This document shows positions 1-9,069 of a stretch of 42,619 nt of DNA, piece by piece. The notes under the pieces were generated by a model that was not told the origin of the DNA, did not search any database, and saw only the letters and a program-made list of their open reading frames with translations. Within the stretch, counting starts at the first letter, position 1, and each line of letters starts with the position of its first letter. The position numbers were made by a program, and so were the translations under genes. The stretch comes from an uncultured Gammaproteobacteria bacterium (GTDB lineage Bacteria; Pseudomonadota; Gammaproteobacteria; Pseudomonadales; Ketobacteraceae), in assembly GCA_913063125.1 (NCBI GenBank), contig CAJXZM010000037.1:1-42619 (forward strand), read 5' to 3'.

Positions 1-470
1 AATTATTGCCACTCCCGTTCTCAATGAGCAAGGCGATCGCATCAATACCGTGGTGGAATGGAAAGACCTTACTGCCAGTTTAGCGAAGGAGCGAGAAGAC
101 GAACGTATTGCTAACGAGTCCTTGGCAGTGAAAAATGCCTTAGAAGTTTGTAGTACCAGCGTGATGATGGCAGATAAAGATTACAACATCATGTTTATGA
201 ATGAATCGGTAACAGGCATGATGTCTAGTATCGAAAAAGAAGTAAAAGAGGTACTGCCCAACTTTAATGCCAGCACCTTAATGGGCACCAATATTGATGT
301 GTTCCATAAAGATCCATCTCATCAACGTAATATGTTGGACAGGTTAACCAGCACTTATAAAACACAAATTGAGGTGGGTATATTAACCGTCGAAATTATT
401 GCCACTCCCGTTCTCAATGAGCAAGGCGATCGCATCAATACCGTGGTGGAATGGAAAGACCTTACTGCCA
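1..470 (+). repeat. Near-identical duplicated PAS-coding segments, 393-nt period
   Basis: Bases 1-77 are identical to 394-470, and bases 155-194 are identical to 548-587, both at an offset of exactly 393 nt (131 codons). Sequence between these blocks has diverged. A third unit keeps the same period (the codons near 941 align with those near 548) but is less similar. The pattern indicates in-frame tandem duplication of a PAS module with patchy homogenisation. Confidence 0.9.
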
Positions 471-2446
471 TACTTGCGAAGCAACGAGAAGAGCTGCGTA
501 TTAGTAATGAGAATATGGCAATCAAAAATGCGTTGGAGGTCTGTAACACCAGCGTGATGATGGCAGATAAAGATTACAACATCATGTACATGAATGCTGC
601 GGTCAACCGTATGATGAGTGCAGCTGAGGCGGATATCCGTACAGCACTGCCAAACTTTGATGCTCGTACACTCATGGGTACGAATATTGATGGGTTTCAT
701 AAGGACCCATCCCACCAACGTCGAATGTTGGATGGCTTAAAAGATACCTATAGCACCAATATCAATGTTGGTCCTCGTATTATGAGAGTGACGGCTACAC
801 CGGTATTTAGTGAAGAAGGAGAACGGTTAAATACAGTTGTTGAATGGGCGGATTTAACCGAAGAGCTTGCTAAGCAGAAAGAAGATGAGGCTTTGTCGGC
901 GGAAAATGCTCGCATCAAACAAGCACTTGATAATGTTACCGCCAATGTCATGGTGGCGGATGCTAATCTGAATATCATCTATATGAATGATGCGGTGATT
1001 GGGATGATGCGTAATGCAGAATCTGACATTCGAACGGACCTGCCACAATTCTCTGTTGATACATTGGACGGCACTAATATTGATATTTTCCATAAAAACC
1101 CCGCCCATCAGCGAGGGTTGCTAGAGCGACAAAGTGCAACGTTGGATTCCGAGTTCCTTTTAGGGGGTAGAACGCTGCGAGTTATTGCTAATCCTATTAA
1201 AGATGATAGCGGTAGCCGCCTTGGTACGGTGGTGGAATGGATGGATCGTACGGAAGAGGTTGCGGTTCAAAAGGAAATAGACAATTTAGTATCTTCCGCC
1301 AGTATGGGAGACTTGTCGGCTCGTGTTGATGAGTCCAATAAGAAAGGCTTCTTTAAAAATGTGAGTACCGGGCTAAATAACCTGGTGGGTGTGTGTGAAT
1401 CTGTATTGAATGATTTGGGTGGTGTCCTTGGGGCGATGGCCGAAGGTGATCTCACTAAGCAAATGACAGGAGAATATGAAGGAGACTTTGCTGGGCTGAA
1501 AAATAATGCCAATAAAACCATTGAGCAATTGACCAGTATTATTGGCGAGATCAACGAAGCCTCGGTTCAGGTATTAAGCGGCTCTGAAGAAATTGCAGCA
1601 GGTAACACGGATTTGAGTCAGCGCACGGAGGAGCAAGCATCATCATTGGAAGAAACCGCCGCCAGCATGGAAGAAATGACCAGTTCGGTTAAGCAAAGTT
1701 CTGATAATGTAAAGCGTGCGAATGACCTGGCGATTACCACACAATCCAAAGCGGAAGAAGGTGGTGCCGTTGTGGCGCAAGCAGTTGACGCCATGGATAA
1801 GATTCGTGATAGTAGTAAGAAAATTGCGGACATTATTGGGGTTATTGATGAAATAGCTTTCCAAACTAATTTACTTGCACTGAATGCTGCTGTTGAGGCT
1901 GCTCGTGCGGGAGAGCAGGGTAGAGGGTTTGCTGTTGTGGCGGGCGAGGTGAGAAACTTGGCTCAACGCTCTGCAGCGGCGGCGAAGGATATAAAAGACT
2001 TGATTAATGACAGTGTGGCTAAGGTGGGAGATGGCACTACGTTGGTGGGGCGTTCCGGTGATACATTAGCTGAAATTGTTAAATCAGTGCAGCAAGTTGG
2101 TACGCTGATTGGTGAAGTTGCAACCAGTGCAGAGGAGCAAAGCTCGGGTATTGAGCAAGTTAATCAAGCTGTGTCACAAATGGATGAGATGACCCAACAA
2201 AACGCGGCACTCGTTGAGGAGGCATCTGCTGCGAGTGAGGCGATGTCGGACCAGGCCAAGCAGTTGGGGCAGTTAGTCTCATTCTTCAATACGAGTTCTT
2301 CTGGTCGTTCTGTTGGCGGTGGAGCAGCGGCTTTATTGTCTTCTCAGCCGGCAAGGCAGTTGCCTCAAGCGGCAGTACAGAAAGCGGCAGCACATAAAGC
2401 ACCGAGTGCAGGGTTTGATGCGACAGATGAGTGGGAGGAGTTCTAG
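1..2446 (+). CDS. Multi-PAS methyl-accepting chemotaxis protein (5' end outside window)
   Basis: The reading frame is open from base 2 and its first 77 bases repeat bases 394-470, so the true start lies upstream. The visible protein holds the tail of one PAS module and three complete PAS modules with an exact 131-residue period. Each complete module contains an FHK(D/N)P(S/A)HQR-type motif, and all four module ends carry VVEWxDxT. A HAMP-like stretch follows (GDLSARV, then AEGDLTKQM, about nt 1300-1520). The cytoplasmic signalling domain has the hairpin core [20 protein letters not shown] (about nt 1840-1905). The protein ends in DEWEEF, resembling the C-terminal pentapeptide that tethers CheR/CheB. 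No membrane segment is visible, so it is probably a cytoplasmic receptor acting on CheA/CheW. The PAS motifs resemble heme PAS domains of Aer2-type oxygen receptors; that ligand is inferred. Confidence 0.93.
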   Translation, partial: IIATPVLNEQGDRINTVVEWKDLTASLAKEREDERIANESLAVKNALEVCSTSVMMADKDYNIMFMNESVTGMMSSIEKEVKEVLPNFNASTLMGTNIDVFHKDPSHQRNMLDRLTSTYKTQIEVGILTVEIIATPVLNEQGDRINTVVEWKDLTAILAKQREELRISNENMAIKNALEVCNTSVMMADKDYNIMYMNAAVNRMMSAAEADIRTALPNFDARTLMGTNIDGFHKDPSHQRRMLDGLKDTYSTNINVGPRIMRVTATPVFSEEGERLNTVVEWADLTEELAKQKEDEALSAENARIKQALDNVTANVMVADANLNIIYMNDAVIGMMRNAESDIRTDLPQFSVDTLDGTNIDIFHKNPAHQRGLLERQSATLDSEFLLGGRTLRVIANPIKDDSGSRLGTVVEWMDRTEEVAVQKEIDNLVSSASMGDLSARVDESNKKGFFKNVSTGLNNLVGVCESVLNDLGGVLGAMAEGDLTKQMTGEYEGDFAGLKNNANKTIEQLTSIIGEINEASVQVLSGSEEIAAGNTDLSQRTEEQASSLEETAASMEEMTSSVKQSSDNVKRANDLAITTQSKAEEGGAVVAQAVDAMDKIRDSSKKIADIIGVIDEIAFQTNLLALNAAVEAARAGEQGRGFAVVAGEVRNLAQRSAAAAKDIKDLINDSVAKVGDGTTLVGRSGDTLAEIVKSVQQVGTLIGEVATSAEEQSSGIEQVNQAVSQMDEMTQQNAALVEEASAASEAMSDQAKQLGQLVSFFNTSSSGRSVGGGAAALLSSQPARQLPQAAVQKAAAHKAPSAGFDATDEWEEF

Positions 2447-2491
2447 TTGTTGTAAAATCAAATAGACAAGGGACGTAGTTTTCTTGGATGT

Positions 2492-2519
2492 AAAAACCCG
2501 CTTTTTAGCGGGTTTTTTT
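2492..2519 (+). terminator. Rho-independent terminator of the chemoreceptor gene
   Basis: An 11-bp perfect stem (2492-2502 with 2507-2517, core AACCCGC/GCGGGTT) closes a four-T loop and runs into a T tract ending at 2519. It lies 45 bases after the chemoreceptor stop codon. Confidence 0.9.
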
Positions 2520-2598
2520 ATGGGTGTTTAAAGGGGGAGGGTATCTCAATCAAAGGTACTGTTATGGGACTACTATATGACTACAGCAGTATTAATAA

Positions 2599-2654
2599 AA
2601 CGCATCCATAAAAAAACTCGCTACAAATATAGCGAGTTTTTTTATGGATGCGTT
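2599..2654. terminator. 25-bp perfect inverted repeat, bidirectional terminator
   Basis: Arms 2599-2623 and 2630-2654 are perfect reverse complements with a six-base loop. Each arm contains a run of seven A or T, so the inner hairpin (stem CTCGCTA/TAGCGAG) is followed by a U tract in both directions. It lies 14 bases beyond the stop of the small minus-strand ORF at 2669-2821 and downstream of the chemoreceptor terminator. The arms are longer than usual for a simple terminator. Confidence 0.85.
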
Positions 2655-2668
2655 GTTACTTCAACACG

Positions 2669-2821
2669 TTATCGTCGTCGAGGAGGCTCATCATGTTGAA
2701 TAGGGATCAAAATTGGTTGTAAATCATGTTGAGTGTTCTTATGCGCAGTATGATCATCAAACGGAAGACTAAAGCTCTCGAATAATTCAAGTAATGCGTG
2801 TTTCAGTTCCTGCCAATTCAT
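2669..2821 (-). CDS. Small protein of unknown function (50 aa)
   Basis: This ORF runs from ATG at 2821 to TAA at 2669. It begins MNWQELKHALLELFESF, an amphipathic helix-like stretch, and ends in the basic sequence EPPRRR. A purine-rich AGGTGAGG lies about seven bases before the ATG, and a strong terminator follows the stop, which together argue for a real gene. I do not recognise the family. The upstream region (2841-2923) contains three ATAACA motifs and a 10-bp inverted repeat (2841-2850 with 2914-2923), which could be a control region. It could still be a chance ORF. Confidence 0.5.
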   Translation of the reverse strand: MNWQELKHALLELFESFSLPFDDHTAHKNTQHDLQPILIPIQHDEPPRRR

Positions 2822-2988
2822 AAGGTTGCCTCACCTGGCCTGTTGTTATGTCTCTTTGTGACTTGTTTATGACGACATTTATAACAATCGTTAATACTAG
2901 TTATAACAGCGTCCATAACAACAGTATAGGCAAATTAATAGCGACAGGCATAATACGAACAAAAATGCGTTAAAAAAAGCAAAGTCGT

Positions 2989-3792
2989 TTAGCCCTTTAA
3001 ATGAGGCCGTATCGTTTGAAGCATTGCCTTAAACAGTTTAGGTTGGGCGCAGACGAGATTGCCTGACTTCATGTGACACATGCCTCCATTGAGGTCTCCG
3101 ACCAAACCACCAGCTTCCTGTACTAATAATATCCCAGCAGCCATATCCCATTCTTTAAGGCCAAACTCCCAAAAGCCATCGTATCGCCCTGCGGCAACGT
3201 AAGCAAGGTCTAGAGATGGGGCACCTTGACGACGAATGCCAGCACATTGCTGGGCAAAGTCTTTAAACATACCCATATAACTATCAAAGATATCGAGTTG
3301 ATTGGGGCGGAAAGGGAAACCTGTCGCGAGCAATGTGCCTGGCAATGCTTTTCGGCTATTTACACGTAGGCGTTTGCCATTAAGTTGTGCACCGCGGCCT
3401 CGTGCAGCGGTAAACTCTTCTTTACGCATGGGGTCTAGAACAACAGCAACTTCAATTTGATCTTTTATTGTGAGAGCTATTGATATGGCGAAGTGGGGGA
3501 CACCGTTTATAAAATTGGTGGCACCATCAAGAGGGGCGATAATCCAAACGTAATCCTTGCCGTCATCAGTACCTTCGATCAGCCCTGTATTTTCTCCTAG
3601 AAAAGCGTGGTTTGGGTAACGTTTGCGAATACCTTCAATGATGCTTTCTTCAGATGCTTTATCAACACGAGTAACAAAGTCATTAACCCCTTTGGCTTCT
3701 ACATCAAGTAAATCCACTTGTTCAGCAGCTTGGGCAATCATGTCGCCAGTAGTACGGGCAACAGTTAACGCGGTATTTAGCATCGGGTGCAT
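2989..3792 (-). CDS. suhB: SuhB, inositol-monophosphatase family protein with degenerate active site
   Basis: The 267-residue protein starts at MHPMLNTAL, matching the SuhB N-terminus; an in-frame ATG 42 bases upstream is less likely. Family landmarks are the GEN motif with E67, WIIAPLDGATNF at 83-94, and EWDMAAG with D216. The usual motif is WxIDPLDGTTNF. Here the first aspartate (D90 of human IMPA1, a metal ligand) is Ala86 and the following Thr (T95 of IMPA1) is Ala91; both codons read GCC. E67, D89 and D216 remain. Enzymes of this family hydrolyse inositol 1-phosphate, while E. coli SuhB also joins the Nus factors in rRNA antitermination, a role separate from catalysis. The changes suggest only the regulatory role persists here. 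It is divergent from trmJ, as in relatives. Confidence 0.93.
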   Translation of the reverse strand: MHPMLNTALTVARTTGDMIAQAAEQVDLLDVEAKGVNDFVTRVDKASEESIIEGIRKRYPNHAFLGENTGLIEGTDDGKDYVWIIAPLDGATNFINGVPHFAISIALTIKDQIEVAVVLDPMRKEEFTAARGRGAQLNGKRLRVNSRKALPGTLLATGFPFRPNQLDIFDSYMGMFKDFAQQCAGIRRQGAPSLDLAYVAAGRYDGFWEFGLKEWDMAAGILLVQEAGGLVGDLNGGMCHMKSGNLVCAQPKLFKAMLQTIRPHLKG

Positions 3793-3995
3793 AGAAAATA
3801 ACCTTTTGAAGTAAAGTATGGGCAAAGAAAGCAAATTTAATAAAGAGCGAGGGTGTTTCGATGTTGAATGTAAAACGCAAACCGAGACCCCAAATATTGA
3901 GCGGCATTGTATCAGAAAGGCCGCTCCACCACGTATAGGTTTTGTACGAAATCTGTTAGTATGCCCCGATTTTAGCTTCTAGCAGGACCTTCTCT

Positions 3996-4880
3996 ATGAT
4001 AAGTCTCGACAAAATACGCATTGTTATGATCAATACTAGCGACTCGGGTAATATTGGTGCAGCGGCGCGAGCCTTGAAAACCATGGGGTTGACGCGACTT
4101 TATTTAGTTGACCCGGTGGAATATCCAACGGGTAAAGCCACTGCTAGAGCCTCAGGAGCAGCAGATGTGTTACACAATGCTACAGTAGTTAGCAGCCTTG
4201 ATGAGGCAATTGAAGGCTGTGGTTTGGTGTGGGGGACAAGTGCCCGTATGCGTTCCATACCTTGGCCTGTGGTGACCCCTCGTCAAGCGGCTGAACAGGT
4301 TGCGAATGAACATGATGAGACTGAAGTTGCCATTATTTTTGGTCGCGAAAACTCGGGTATGACCAATGACGAGCTTCGCAAGTGCCATTACCACATCTGC
4401 ATCCCAAGTAATGATGAGTATGGAGTATTGAACGTTGCCTCTGCTATTCAGTTGATTTGTTACGAGATGCGAGTTCGGTTATTGGAGCCTGAGCTTGAAA
4501 AAAACGCAGAAAAAGAGCGCCAACAAGTCATTGAGCCTGGTGAGCAAAATGAGCCACAGATGCCGTTATCCGTGACGAAGTGGGACTCTCCATTGGTGAG
4601 TGTTCAGGATATGGAACGGTTCTTTCTACATTTCGAACAAACATTGCTTGATATCGACTTCTTTGATCCCAATACACCTAGACAGTTGATGACAAGGGCG
4701 AGACGGCTATTTAATCGTACGCGCCTAGATCGTTTAGAGATGAATTTGATGCGAGGTTTCTTTTCCAAAGTACAGAAGTTAGCGAAAGTACAGACGTTGA
4801 CAAAAGTACAGGAAGGTGTGGCTGAAGTACTTGTTGATTCTTCCGCGGGCGAGTTATCGGAGAAAAAAGTAGACCAGTAG
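3996..4880 (+). CDS. trmJ: tRNA (cytidine/uridine-32-2'-O)-methyltransferase TrmJ
   Basis: This 294-residue SPOUT-class methyltransferase transfers a methyl group from S-adenosylmethionine to the 2'-O of residue 32 in tRNA. The N-terminus [20 protein letters not shown] and the knot region [15 protein letters not shown] (about residues 112-126) followed by [16 protein letters not shown] are characteristic. The C-terminal helical region (about 190-250) is typical of TrmJ. The tail has a short imperfect repeat ([15 protein letters not shown]) that looks lineage-specific. It is divergent from suhB across a 203-base spacer (3793-3995) in which I see no convincing promoter pair, and lies 11 bases before cysE. 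Confidence 0.94.
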   Translation: MISLDKIRIVMINTSDSGNIGAAARALKTMGLTRLYLVDPVEYPTGKATARASGAADVLHNATVVSSLDEAIEGCGLVWGTSARMRSIPWPVVTPRQAAEQVANEHDETEVAIIFGRENSGMTNDELRKCHYHICIPSNDEYGVLNVASAIQLICYEMRVRLLEPELEKNAEKERQQVIEPGEQNEPQMPLSVTKWDSPLVSVQDMERFFLHFEQTLLDIDFFDPNTPRQLMTRARRLFNRTRLDRLEMNLMRGFFSKVQKLAKVQTLTKVQEGVAEVLVDSSAGELSEKKVDQ

Positions 4881-4891
4881 AGGTAACAACG

Positions 4892-5659
4892 ATGTTTGAA
4901 AATTTTAAAGAAGATGTCGCGTCAGTTTTTGATCGAGACCCTGCAGCTCGCAATGCCTTTGAGGTATTAACCAATTACCCAGGCTTACATGCGGTGATTT
5001 TACACCGTTTAGCGCATCGATTATGGCGAAGAAATGCAAAGTGGCTAGCGCGTACACTCTCGACATTTAACCGTTGGTTAACCGGGATTGAAATTCACCC
5101 TGGTGCTGTGATCGGGCGGCGTTTTTTTATTGATCATGGCATGGGGGTGGTGATTGGTGAAACCGCGGAGATAGGTAATGACGTGACTCTCTATCACGGG
5201 GTCACTCTTGGTGGAACAACCTGGAATAAGGGTAAAAGGCATCCTACGCTAGGTAATGGCGTGGTAGTGGGCGCGGGAGCAAAGGTGTTGGGCCCTATTA
5301 CCCTGGGTGATAATTCACGGGTTGGCTCAAATGCCGTGGTCACAAAAGACGTGCCTGATGAGGCGACAGCGGTAGGTATCCCCGGGCGAATTATTAAAAA
5401 ACGTGATCCCGCCACTATTCAGTGTGAAGAGGCTCGCCGTTTGGCGATGGCAAAGAAAATGGGTTTTGATGCTTATGGGATGACCGACGATATGCCTGAT
5501 CCAATAGTGCGTTCTATTAACGCAATGTTGGACCATTTAAATGCGGTTGATGAAAAACTCAACGGTATGTGCGGGGCATTAAAAGAATTAGGCAGTGATT
5601 ATAGCAACCAGCAATTACCCGAGCTTAATGCTGAATTACTGGACGATGTAGGGCAATAA
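4892..5659 (+). CDS. cysE: Serine O-acetyltransferase CysE
   Basis: This 255-residue enzyme makes O-acetylserine from serine and acetyl-CoA, the committed step of cysteine synthesis. It has a helical N-terminal part and left-handed beta-helix hexapeptide repeats (about residues 65-170), with [25 protein letters not shown] and [20 protein letters not shown]. The sequence resembles the short bacterial form rather than the longer E. coli CysE. The ATG follows AGAGGTAACAACG. Lying between trmJ and iscR, it links supply of cysteine, the sulfur donor for IscS, to Fe-S assembly. Bases 5660-5702 after it hold no obvious terminator, so some read-through into iscR is possible. Confidence 0.95.
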   Translation: MFENFKEDVASVFDRDPAARNAFEVLTNYPGLHAVILHRLAHRLWRRNAKWLARTLSTFNRWLTGIEIHPGAVIGRRFFIDHGMGVVIGETAEIGNDVTLYHGVTLGGTTWNKGKRHPTLGNGVVVGAGAKVLGPITLGDNSRVGSNAVVTKDVPDEATAVGIPGRIIKKRDPATIQCEEARRLAMAKKMGFDAYGMTDDMPDPIVRSINAMLDHLNAVDEKLNGMCGALKELGSDYSNQQLPELNAELLDDVGQ

Positions 5660-5702
5660 TCGGTGTGTTAATTGGAGGGCCAAAGCAAACTAGGGCTTAC
5701 TT

Positions 5703-5735
5703 AAAGTTGACTGTTTTAGTCGGGTATTGCACAAT
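5703..5735 (+). promoter_or_regulatory. isc operon promoter with IscR type-1 operator
   Basis: Bases 5703-5727 match 24 of 25 positions of the E. coli IscR type-1 consensus as I recall it; the halves are GTTGACT and AGTCGGG around G-TTT-T. TTGACT (5707-5712) serves as the -35 element inside the operator and CACAAT (5730-5735) as a weak -10 with 17-bp spacing. [2Fe-2S]-IscR bound here would repress its own operon when clusters are plentiful, as in E. coli. Confidence 0.85.
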
Positions 5736-5792
5736 GCCCATAGGGTAAGAAATCCAAGCTTGTGAGGGCAGGCTTTTTAATGAGGGCATACC

Positions 5793-6296
5793 ATGAAATT
5801 GACCACCAAAGGGCGTTATGCAGTAACTGCAATGCTAGATTTGGCGCTGCATGCCAACCAAGGACCTATAAGCTTAGCGGATATTTCTGAGCGGCAGGGC
5901 ATTTCCATTTCGTATCTGGAACAATTATTTGCCAAATTACGTAGAAACGAATTAGTGAGCAGTGTTCGTGGGCCGGGCGGTGGGTATCGTCTTAGCCGTG
6001 AGAGTGCTGAAATATTTATCGCTCAGGTTGTTGATGCGGTAGATGAGCCTGTGGATGTGACTCGATGTGAAGGCCAGGGGACGTGTCAAAATGGTGAGCC
6101 TTGTTTAACTCACTACTTGTGGGAAGACCTAAGTCAACAATTGCACCAGTTTTTGAGTGCTATTAGCCTTCAGAGTCTTGTAGAACGATCAGAAATCCGT
6201 AAAGTTGCGGAGCGCCAGGACCGGTATCAGCAAGAAGCGATTTCAACTGAACGTGTGATTGCAGATAATTTAGTACCTGTTAATACAATAACCTGA
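5793..6296 (+). CDS. iscR: IscR, Fe-S-sensing Rrf2-family regulator
   Basis: This 167-residue transcription factor has an N-terminal winged helix ([20 protein letters not shown]) with the recognition region [14 protein letters not shown]. Its [2Fe-2S] ligands are C92, C98, C104 and H107, in the same spacing and numbering as E. coli IscR. The holo form represses type-1 sites such as the one at 5703-5727. It is the first gene of the isc operon, 33 bases before iscS. The protein ends with a variable tail (about 145-167). Confidence 0.97.
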   Translation: MKLTTKGRYAVTAMLDLALHANQGPISLADISERQGISISYLEQLFAKLRRNELVSSVRGPGGGYRLSRESAEIFIAQVVDAVDEPVDVTRCEGQGTCQNGEPCLTHYLWEDLSQQLHQFLSAISLQSLVERSEIRKVAERQDRYQQEAISTERVIADNLVPVNTIT

Positions 6297-6329
6297 TTGC
6301 ATTAGGTTAAGAGAGAGGAAAACTTTGGC

Positions 6330-7544
6330 ATGAAACGCCCTATCTATCTTGATTATGCGGCAACAACTCCTGTTGACCCGCGCGTTGTCGTAAAGATGAC
6401 AGAATGTCTCTCTATGGAAGGGAATTTTGGCAACCCTGCGTCACGCTCCCATAGTTATGGTTGGCAAGCAGAGGAAGCGGTAGAAACTGCTCGTAAGCAA
6501 GTTGCTGATTTGATCAATGCTGATCCACGAGAAATTGTTTGGACCTCTGGTGCGACCGAATCTGATAACTTAGCCATTAAGGGAGCTGCTCACTTTTATG
6601 GTAAGAAAGGTAAACACATTATCACCTCTAAGGTTGAGCATAAGGCGGTACTTGATACTTGTCGTCAGCTAGAGCGTGAAGGTTATGAGGTGACGTATTT
6701 AGACCCTCAAACCAATGGTATTGTGACAGCAGACCAAGTTAAGGGTGCTATTCGTGAAGATACAATTGTTGTGTCTATCATGCATGTTAATAATGAGATT
6801 GGCACAATCAACGATATCGCCGCTATTGGTGAGATAACGCGGGAAAATAAGATTATTTTTCACGTTGATGCGGCCCAGAGTGCAGGGAAAATAAATATTG
6901 ATATGCAGACAATGAAAGTGGATCTGCTTTCATTGTCTGCACATAAAGTTTATGGCCCTAAGGGTATGGGGGCGCTGTATGTAAGTCGTAAGCCCCGTAT
7001 TCGTTTGGAAGCTCAGATACATGGCGGTGGACATGAGCGTGGTATGCGCTCTGGGACATTACCTACCCATCAGATAGTCGGCATGGGTGAGGCGTTTCGA
7101 ATTGCAAAAGAAGAGATGGTTGAAGAAAATGCTCGACTGTTAACCTTGCGTCAGCGTTTATGGGACGGTTTAGTTGGTTTAGAAGAGGTGCATATTAATG
7201 GCGACCCAGAGTTGCGAGTGTCTGGCAATTTAAATGTCAGTCTTGCTTTTGTTGAGGGTGAGTCGTTACTAATGGCGTTAAAGAATGTGGCGGTATCGTC
7301 AGGTTCTGCTTGTACTTCTGCGAGTTTGGAGCCCTCTTATGTGCTTCGAGCATTGGGCTTGGCAGATGAATTGGCTCATAGCTCTATACGTTTTGCTATT
7401 GGACGATTCACAACAGAAGAAGATGTAGATCAAGTTATAGAAACAACGTGCGAAGGTGTAAGGAAGTTACGTGAATTGTCCCCGTTATGGGACATGTTTA
7501 AAGATGGTATCGATTTGAGTACTGTTGAATGGGCAGCGCACTGA
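6330..7544 (+). CDS. iscS: Cysteine desulfurase IscS
   Basis: This 404-residue PLP enzyme converts cysteine to alanine and passes persulfide sulfur to IscU and other acceptors. H104 (KVEHKAVLD), the PLP lysine K206 ([10 protein letters not shown]) and catalytic C328 ([10 protein letters not shown]) fall at the same positions as in E. coli IscS. The C-terminus [21 protein letters not shown] matches the IscU-docking tail. A GAGAGAGG ribosome-binding region precedes the ATG. Length and motifs are all normal. Confidence 0.98.
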   Translation: MKRPIYLDYAATTPVDPRVVVKMTECLSMEGNFGNPASRSHSYGWQAEEAVETARKQVADLINADPREIVWTSGATESDNLAIKGAAHFYGKKGKHIITSKVEHKAVLDTCRQLEREGYEVTYLDPQTNGIVTADQVKGAIREDTIVVSIMHVNNEIGTINDIAAIGEITRENKIIFHVDAAQSAGKINIDMQTMKVDLLSLSAHKVYGPKGMGALYVSRKPRIRLEAQIHGGGHERGMRSGTLPTHQIVGMGEAFRIAKEEMVEENARLLTLRQRLWDGLVGLEEVHINGDPELRVSGNLNVSLAFVEGESLLMALKNVAVSSGSACTSASLEPSYVLRALGLADELAHSSIRFAIGRFTTEEDVDQVIETTCEGVRKLRELSPLWDMFKDGIDLSTVEWAAH

Positions 7545-7589
7545 TTACACCCAGGTATAACAGCGTTTTGATAGAGAGAGGTTAAGGCA

Positions 7590-7976
7590 ATGGCTTACAG
7601 TGATAAAGTACTAGATCATTATGAAAATCCTCGTAATGTGGGCGCAATGGACTCTGCAGAGGGTGATGTTGGAACAGGAATGGTAGGGGCTCCAGCTTGT
7701 GGAGACGTTATGCGTCTTCAAATTAAAGTGGGTGATGATGGCATTATTGAAGATGCGAAATTTAAAACCTATGGTTGTGGTTCTGCGATAGCATCAAGCT
7801 CATTGGTGACTGAATGGGTTAAGGGCAAGACCTTAGACGAGGCGGCAGAAATCAAAAATACAGCAATTGCGGAGGAATTAGCGTTACCACCAGTGAAGAT
7901 CCACTGTTCAGTATTGGCTGAAGATGCAATTAAAGCAGCGGTTAACGACTACAAAAAAAAGCAAAGTTCTGAATAA
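7590..7976 (+). CDS. iscU: Fe-S scaffold protein IscU
   Basis: The 128-residue scaffold assembles [2Fe-2S] clusters from iron and IscS-derived sulfur. The ligand set C37, D39, C63, H105 and C106 is intact (GAPACGD, YGCGSA, KIHCS). LPPVK (99-103), the HscA-recognition motif, is present. It lies 45 bases after iscS. Downstream a long stem-loop (8002-8046) separates it from iscA and may set relative expression. Confidence 0.98.
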   Translation: MAYSDKVLDHYENPRNVGAMDSAEGDVGTGMVGAPACGDVMRLQIKVGDDGIIEDAKFKTYGCGSAIASSSLVTEWVKGKTLDEAAEIKNTAIAEELALPPVKIHCSVLAEDAIKAAVNDYKKKQSSE

Positions 7977-8001
7977 CGCTAGTATTACTATACATACTAG
8001 C

Positions 8002-8046
8002 AATGCACCCTCTATTATGAGTGTTTTTCATAATGGAGGGTGCATT
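8002..8046 (+). other. 19-bp stem-loop between iscU and iscA
   Basis: Bases 8002-8020 pair with 8028-8046 (18 Watson-Crick pairs and one G-U) around a seven-base loop, GTGTTTT. Only TTT follows the stem, so it is a poor terminator candidate. It lies 25 bases after the iscU stop and 27 bases before the iscA start. A role in mRNA processing, 3'-end protection of the iscRSU segment or partial attenuation is inferred. Confidence 0.75.
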
Positions 8047-8073
8047 TAACAATGAATAACCGGAGAAATATCA

Positions 8074-8397
8074 GTGGCGATTTCCATGACAGACGCAGCA
8101 GCTCAACACGTTAAAGCGCATTTGCAGCAACGGGGAAAAGGGTTGGGTATTCGTGTAGGTATTAAAACCACTGGTTGCTCAGGCATGTCGTATGTATTGG
8201 AGTTTGTTGATGGTGCCAATGAGGAAGATCAAATCTTCGAAAGCCAGGGGGTAAAAATTGTTAGTGACCCTAAAAGCTTGGCGTATATCGATGGCACACA
8301 AATGGACTATGTGAAAAGTGGCCTTAATGAAGGTTTTGAATTCACTAACCCAAATACTAAAGGCGAATGTGGTTGTGGGGAAAGCTTTACAGTGTAA
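8074..8397 (+). CDS. iscA: IscA, A-type Fe-S carrier
   Basis: This 107-residue protein delivers Fe-S clusters or iron to target proteins. The conserved cysteines C35 (TTGCSG), C99 and C101 (ECGCGESF) are present. Translation begins with GTG at 8074, preceded by [27 protein letters not shown] aligns with the E. coli start. The 119-base gap to hscB contains a 12-bp palindrome (8434-8445, AGCGTTAACGCT) but no clear promoter or terminator. Confidence 0.97.
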   Translation: MAISMTDAAAQHVKAHLQQRGKGLGIRVGIKTTGCSGMSYVLEFVDGANEEDQIFESQGVKIVSDPKSLAYIDGTQMDYVKSGLNEGFEFTNPNTKGECGCGESFTV

Positions 8398-8516
8398 TAG
8401 ATTCCGCTTTAAAGGCGTTATTTTTTATCTTGTAGCGTTAACGCTTTGCGCCAAAAAACGTCGTAATTGACTACATACCGATCACACCATTTAAACATAC
8501 GAGGAATATCTCTCTC

Positions 8517-9065
8517 GTGGATTCTTCCAAAAATTTTTTTCAACTATTTGCGCTGCCCGTAAGCTTTGATATTAATATGTCAAAACTTATGGATGCATAC
8601 CGTAGCCTTCAGAAAGTAGTTCATCCCGATCACTTTGCCTCTGGTACCGACAAAGAGAAGCGTCTATCTATCGAAATGGCGGCTCACTTAAATGATGGCG
8701 TTGATACGTTAAAGAAACCCGTTAAACGTGCAATTTATTTGTTGAAACTTCAGGGCGTTGATGTGGATTTTGAAAAAAATACGGCGATGTCCCCTATGTT
8801 TTTAATGGATCAGATGGAATTGAGGGAGCAGTTAGAAGTGGTTAGCAAGCAGTCTGACCCTTTTGCCGCGATAGATACGTTGTATGAGCGCATTGCTTCC
8901 ATGCAAATGGAGCGCATCGAAGATTTTAAAATAGCATACGATAGGATAGCCAATGATATTGATAGCGGAGGTAATAGTACCAATGCTGAAGATATTGTGG
9001 CGGAGATGCAGTTTATTGAAAAGCTGCGTATCGATGTAGAACGACTCGAAGAAACATTGGATTAA
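8517..9065 (+). CDS. hscB: Co-chaperone HscB
   Basis: This 182-residue J-domain protein brings IscU to HscA and stimulates its ATPase. The J domain occupies about residues 4-75 with the HPD tripeptide at 36-38 (VVHPDHF). The C-terminal three-helix part, which binds IscU, follows. The start is GTG at 8517, with GAGG about 12 bases upstream. Its stop is four bases before hscA, so the two are probably translationally coupled. Confidence 0.96.
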   Translation: MDSSKNFFQLFALPVSFDINMSKLMDAYRSLQKVVHPDHFASGTDKEKRLSIEMAAHLNDGVDTLKKPVKRAIYLLKLQGVDVDFEKNTAMSPMFLMDQMELREQLEVVSKQSDPFAAIDTLYERIASMQMERIEDFKIAYDRIANDIDSGGNSTNAEDIVAEMQFIEKLRIDVERLEETLD

Positions 9066-9069
9066 TCAC

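Noticed and set aside
1..1262. Repeated blocks as a CRISPR or mobile-element repeat
   Set aside because: The repeats are 393-bp in-frame protein modules with PAS motifs, not short repeats with spacers.
8002..8046. Terminator ending an iscRSU transcript
   Set aside because: Only three T follow the stem, and the downstream iscA-hscBA-fdx genes have no obvious promoter of their own, so complete termination is unlikely.
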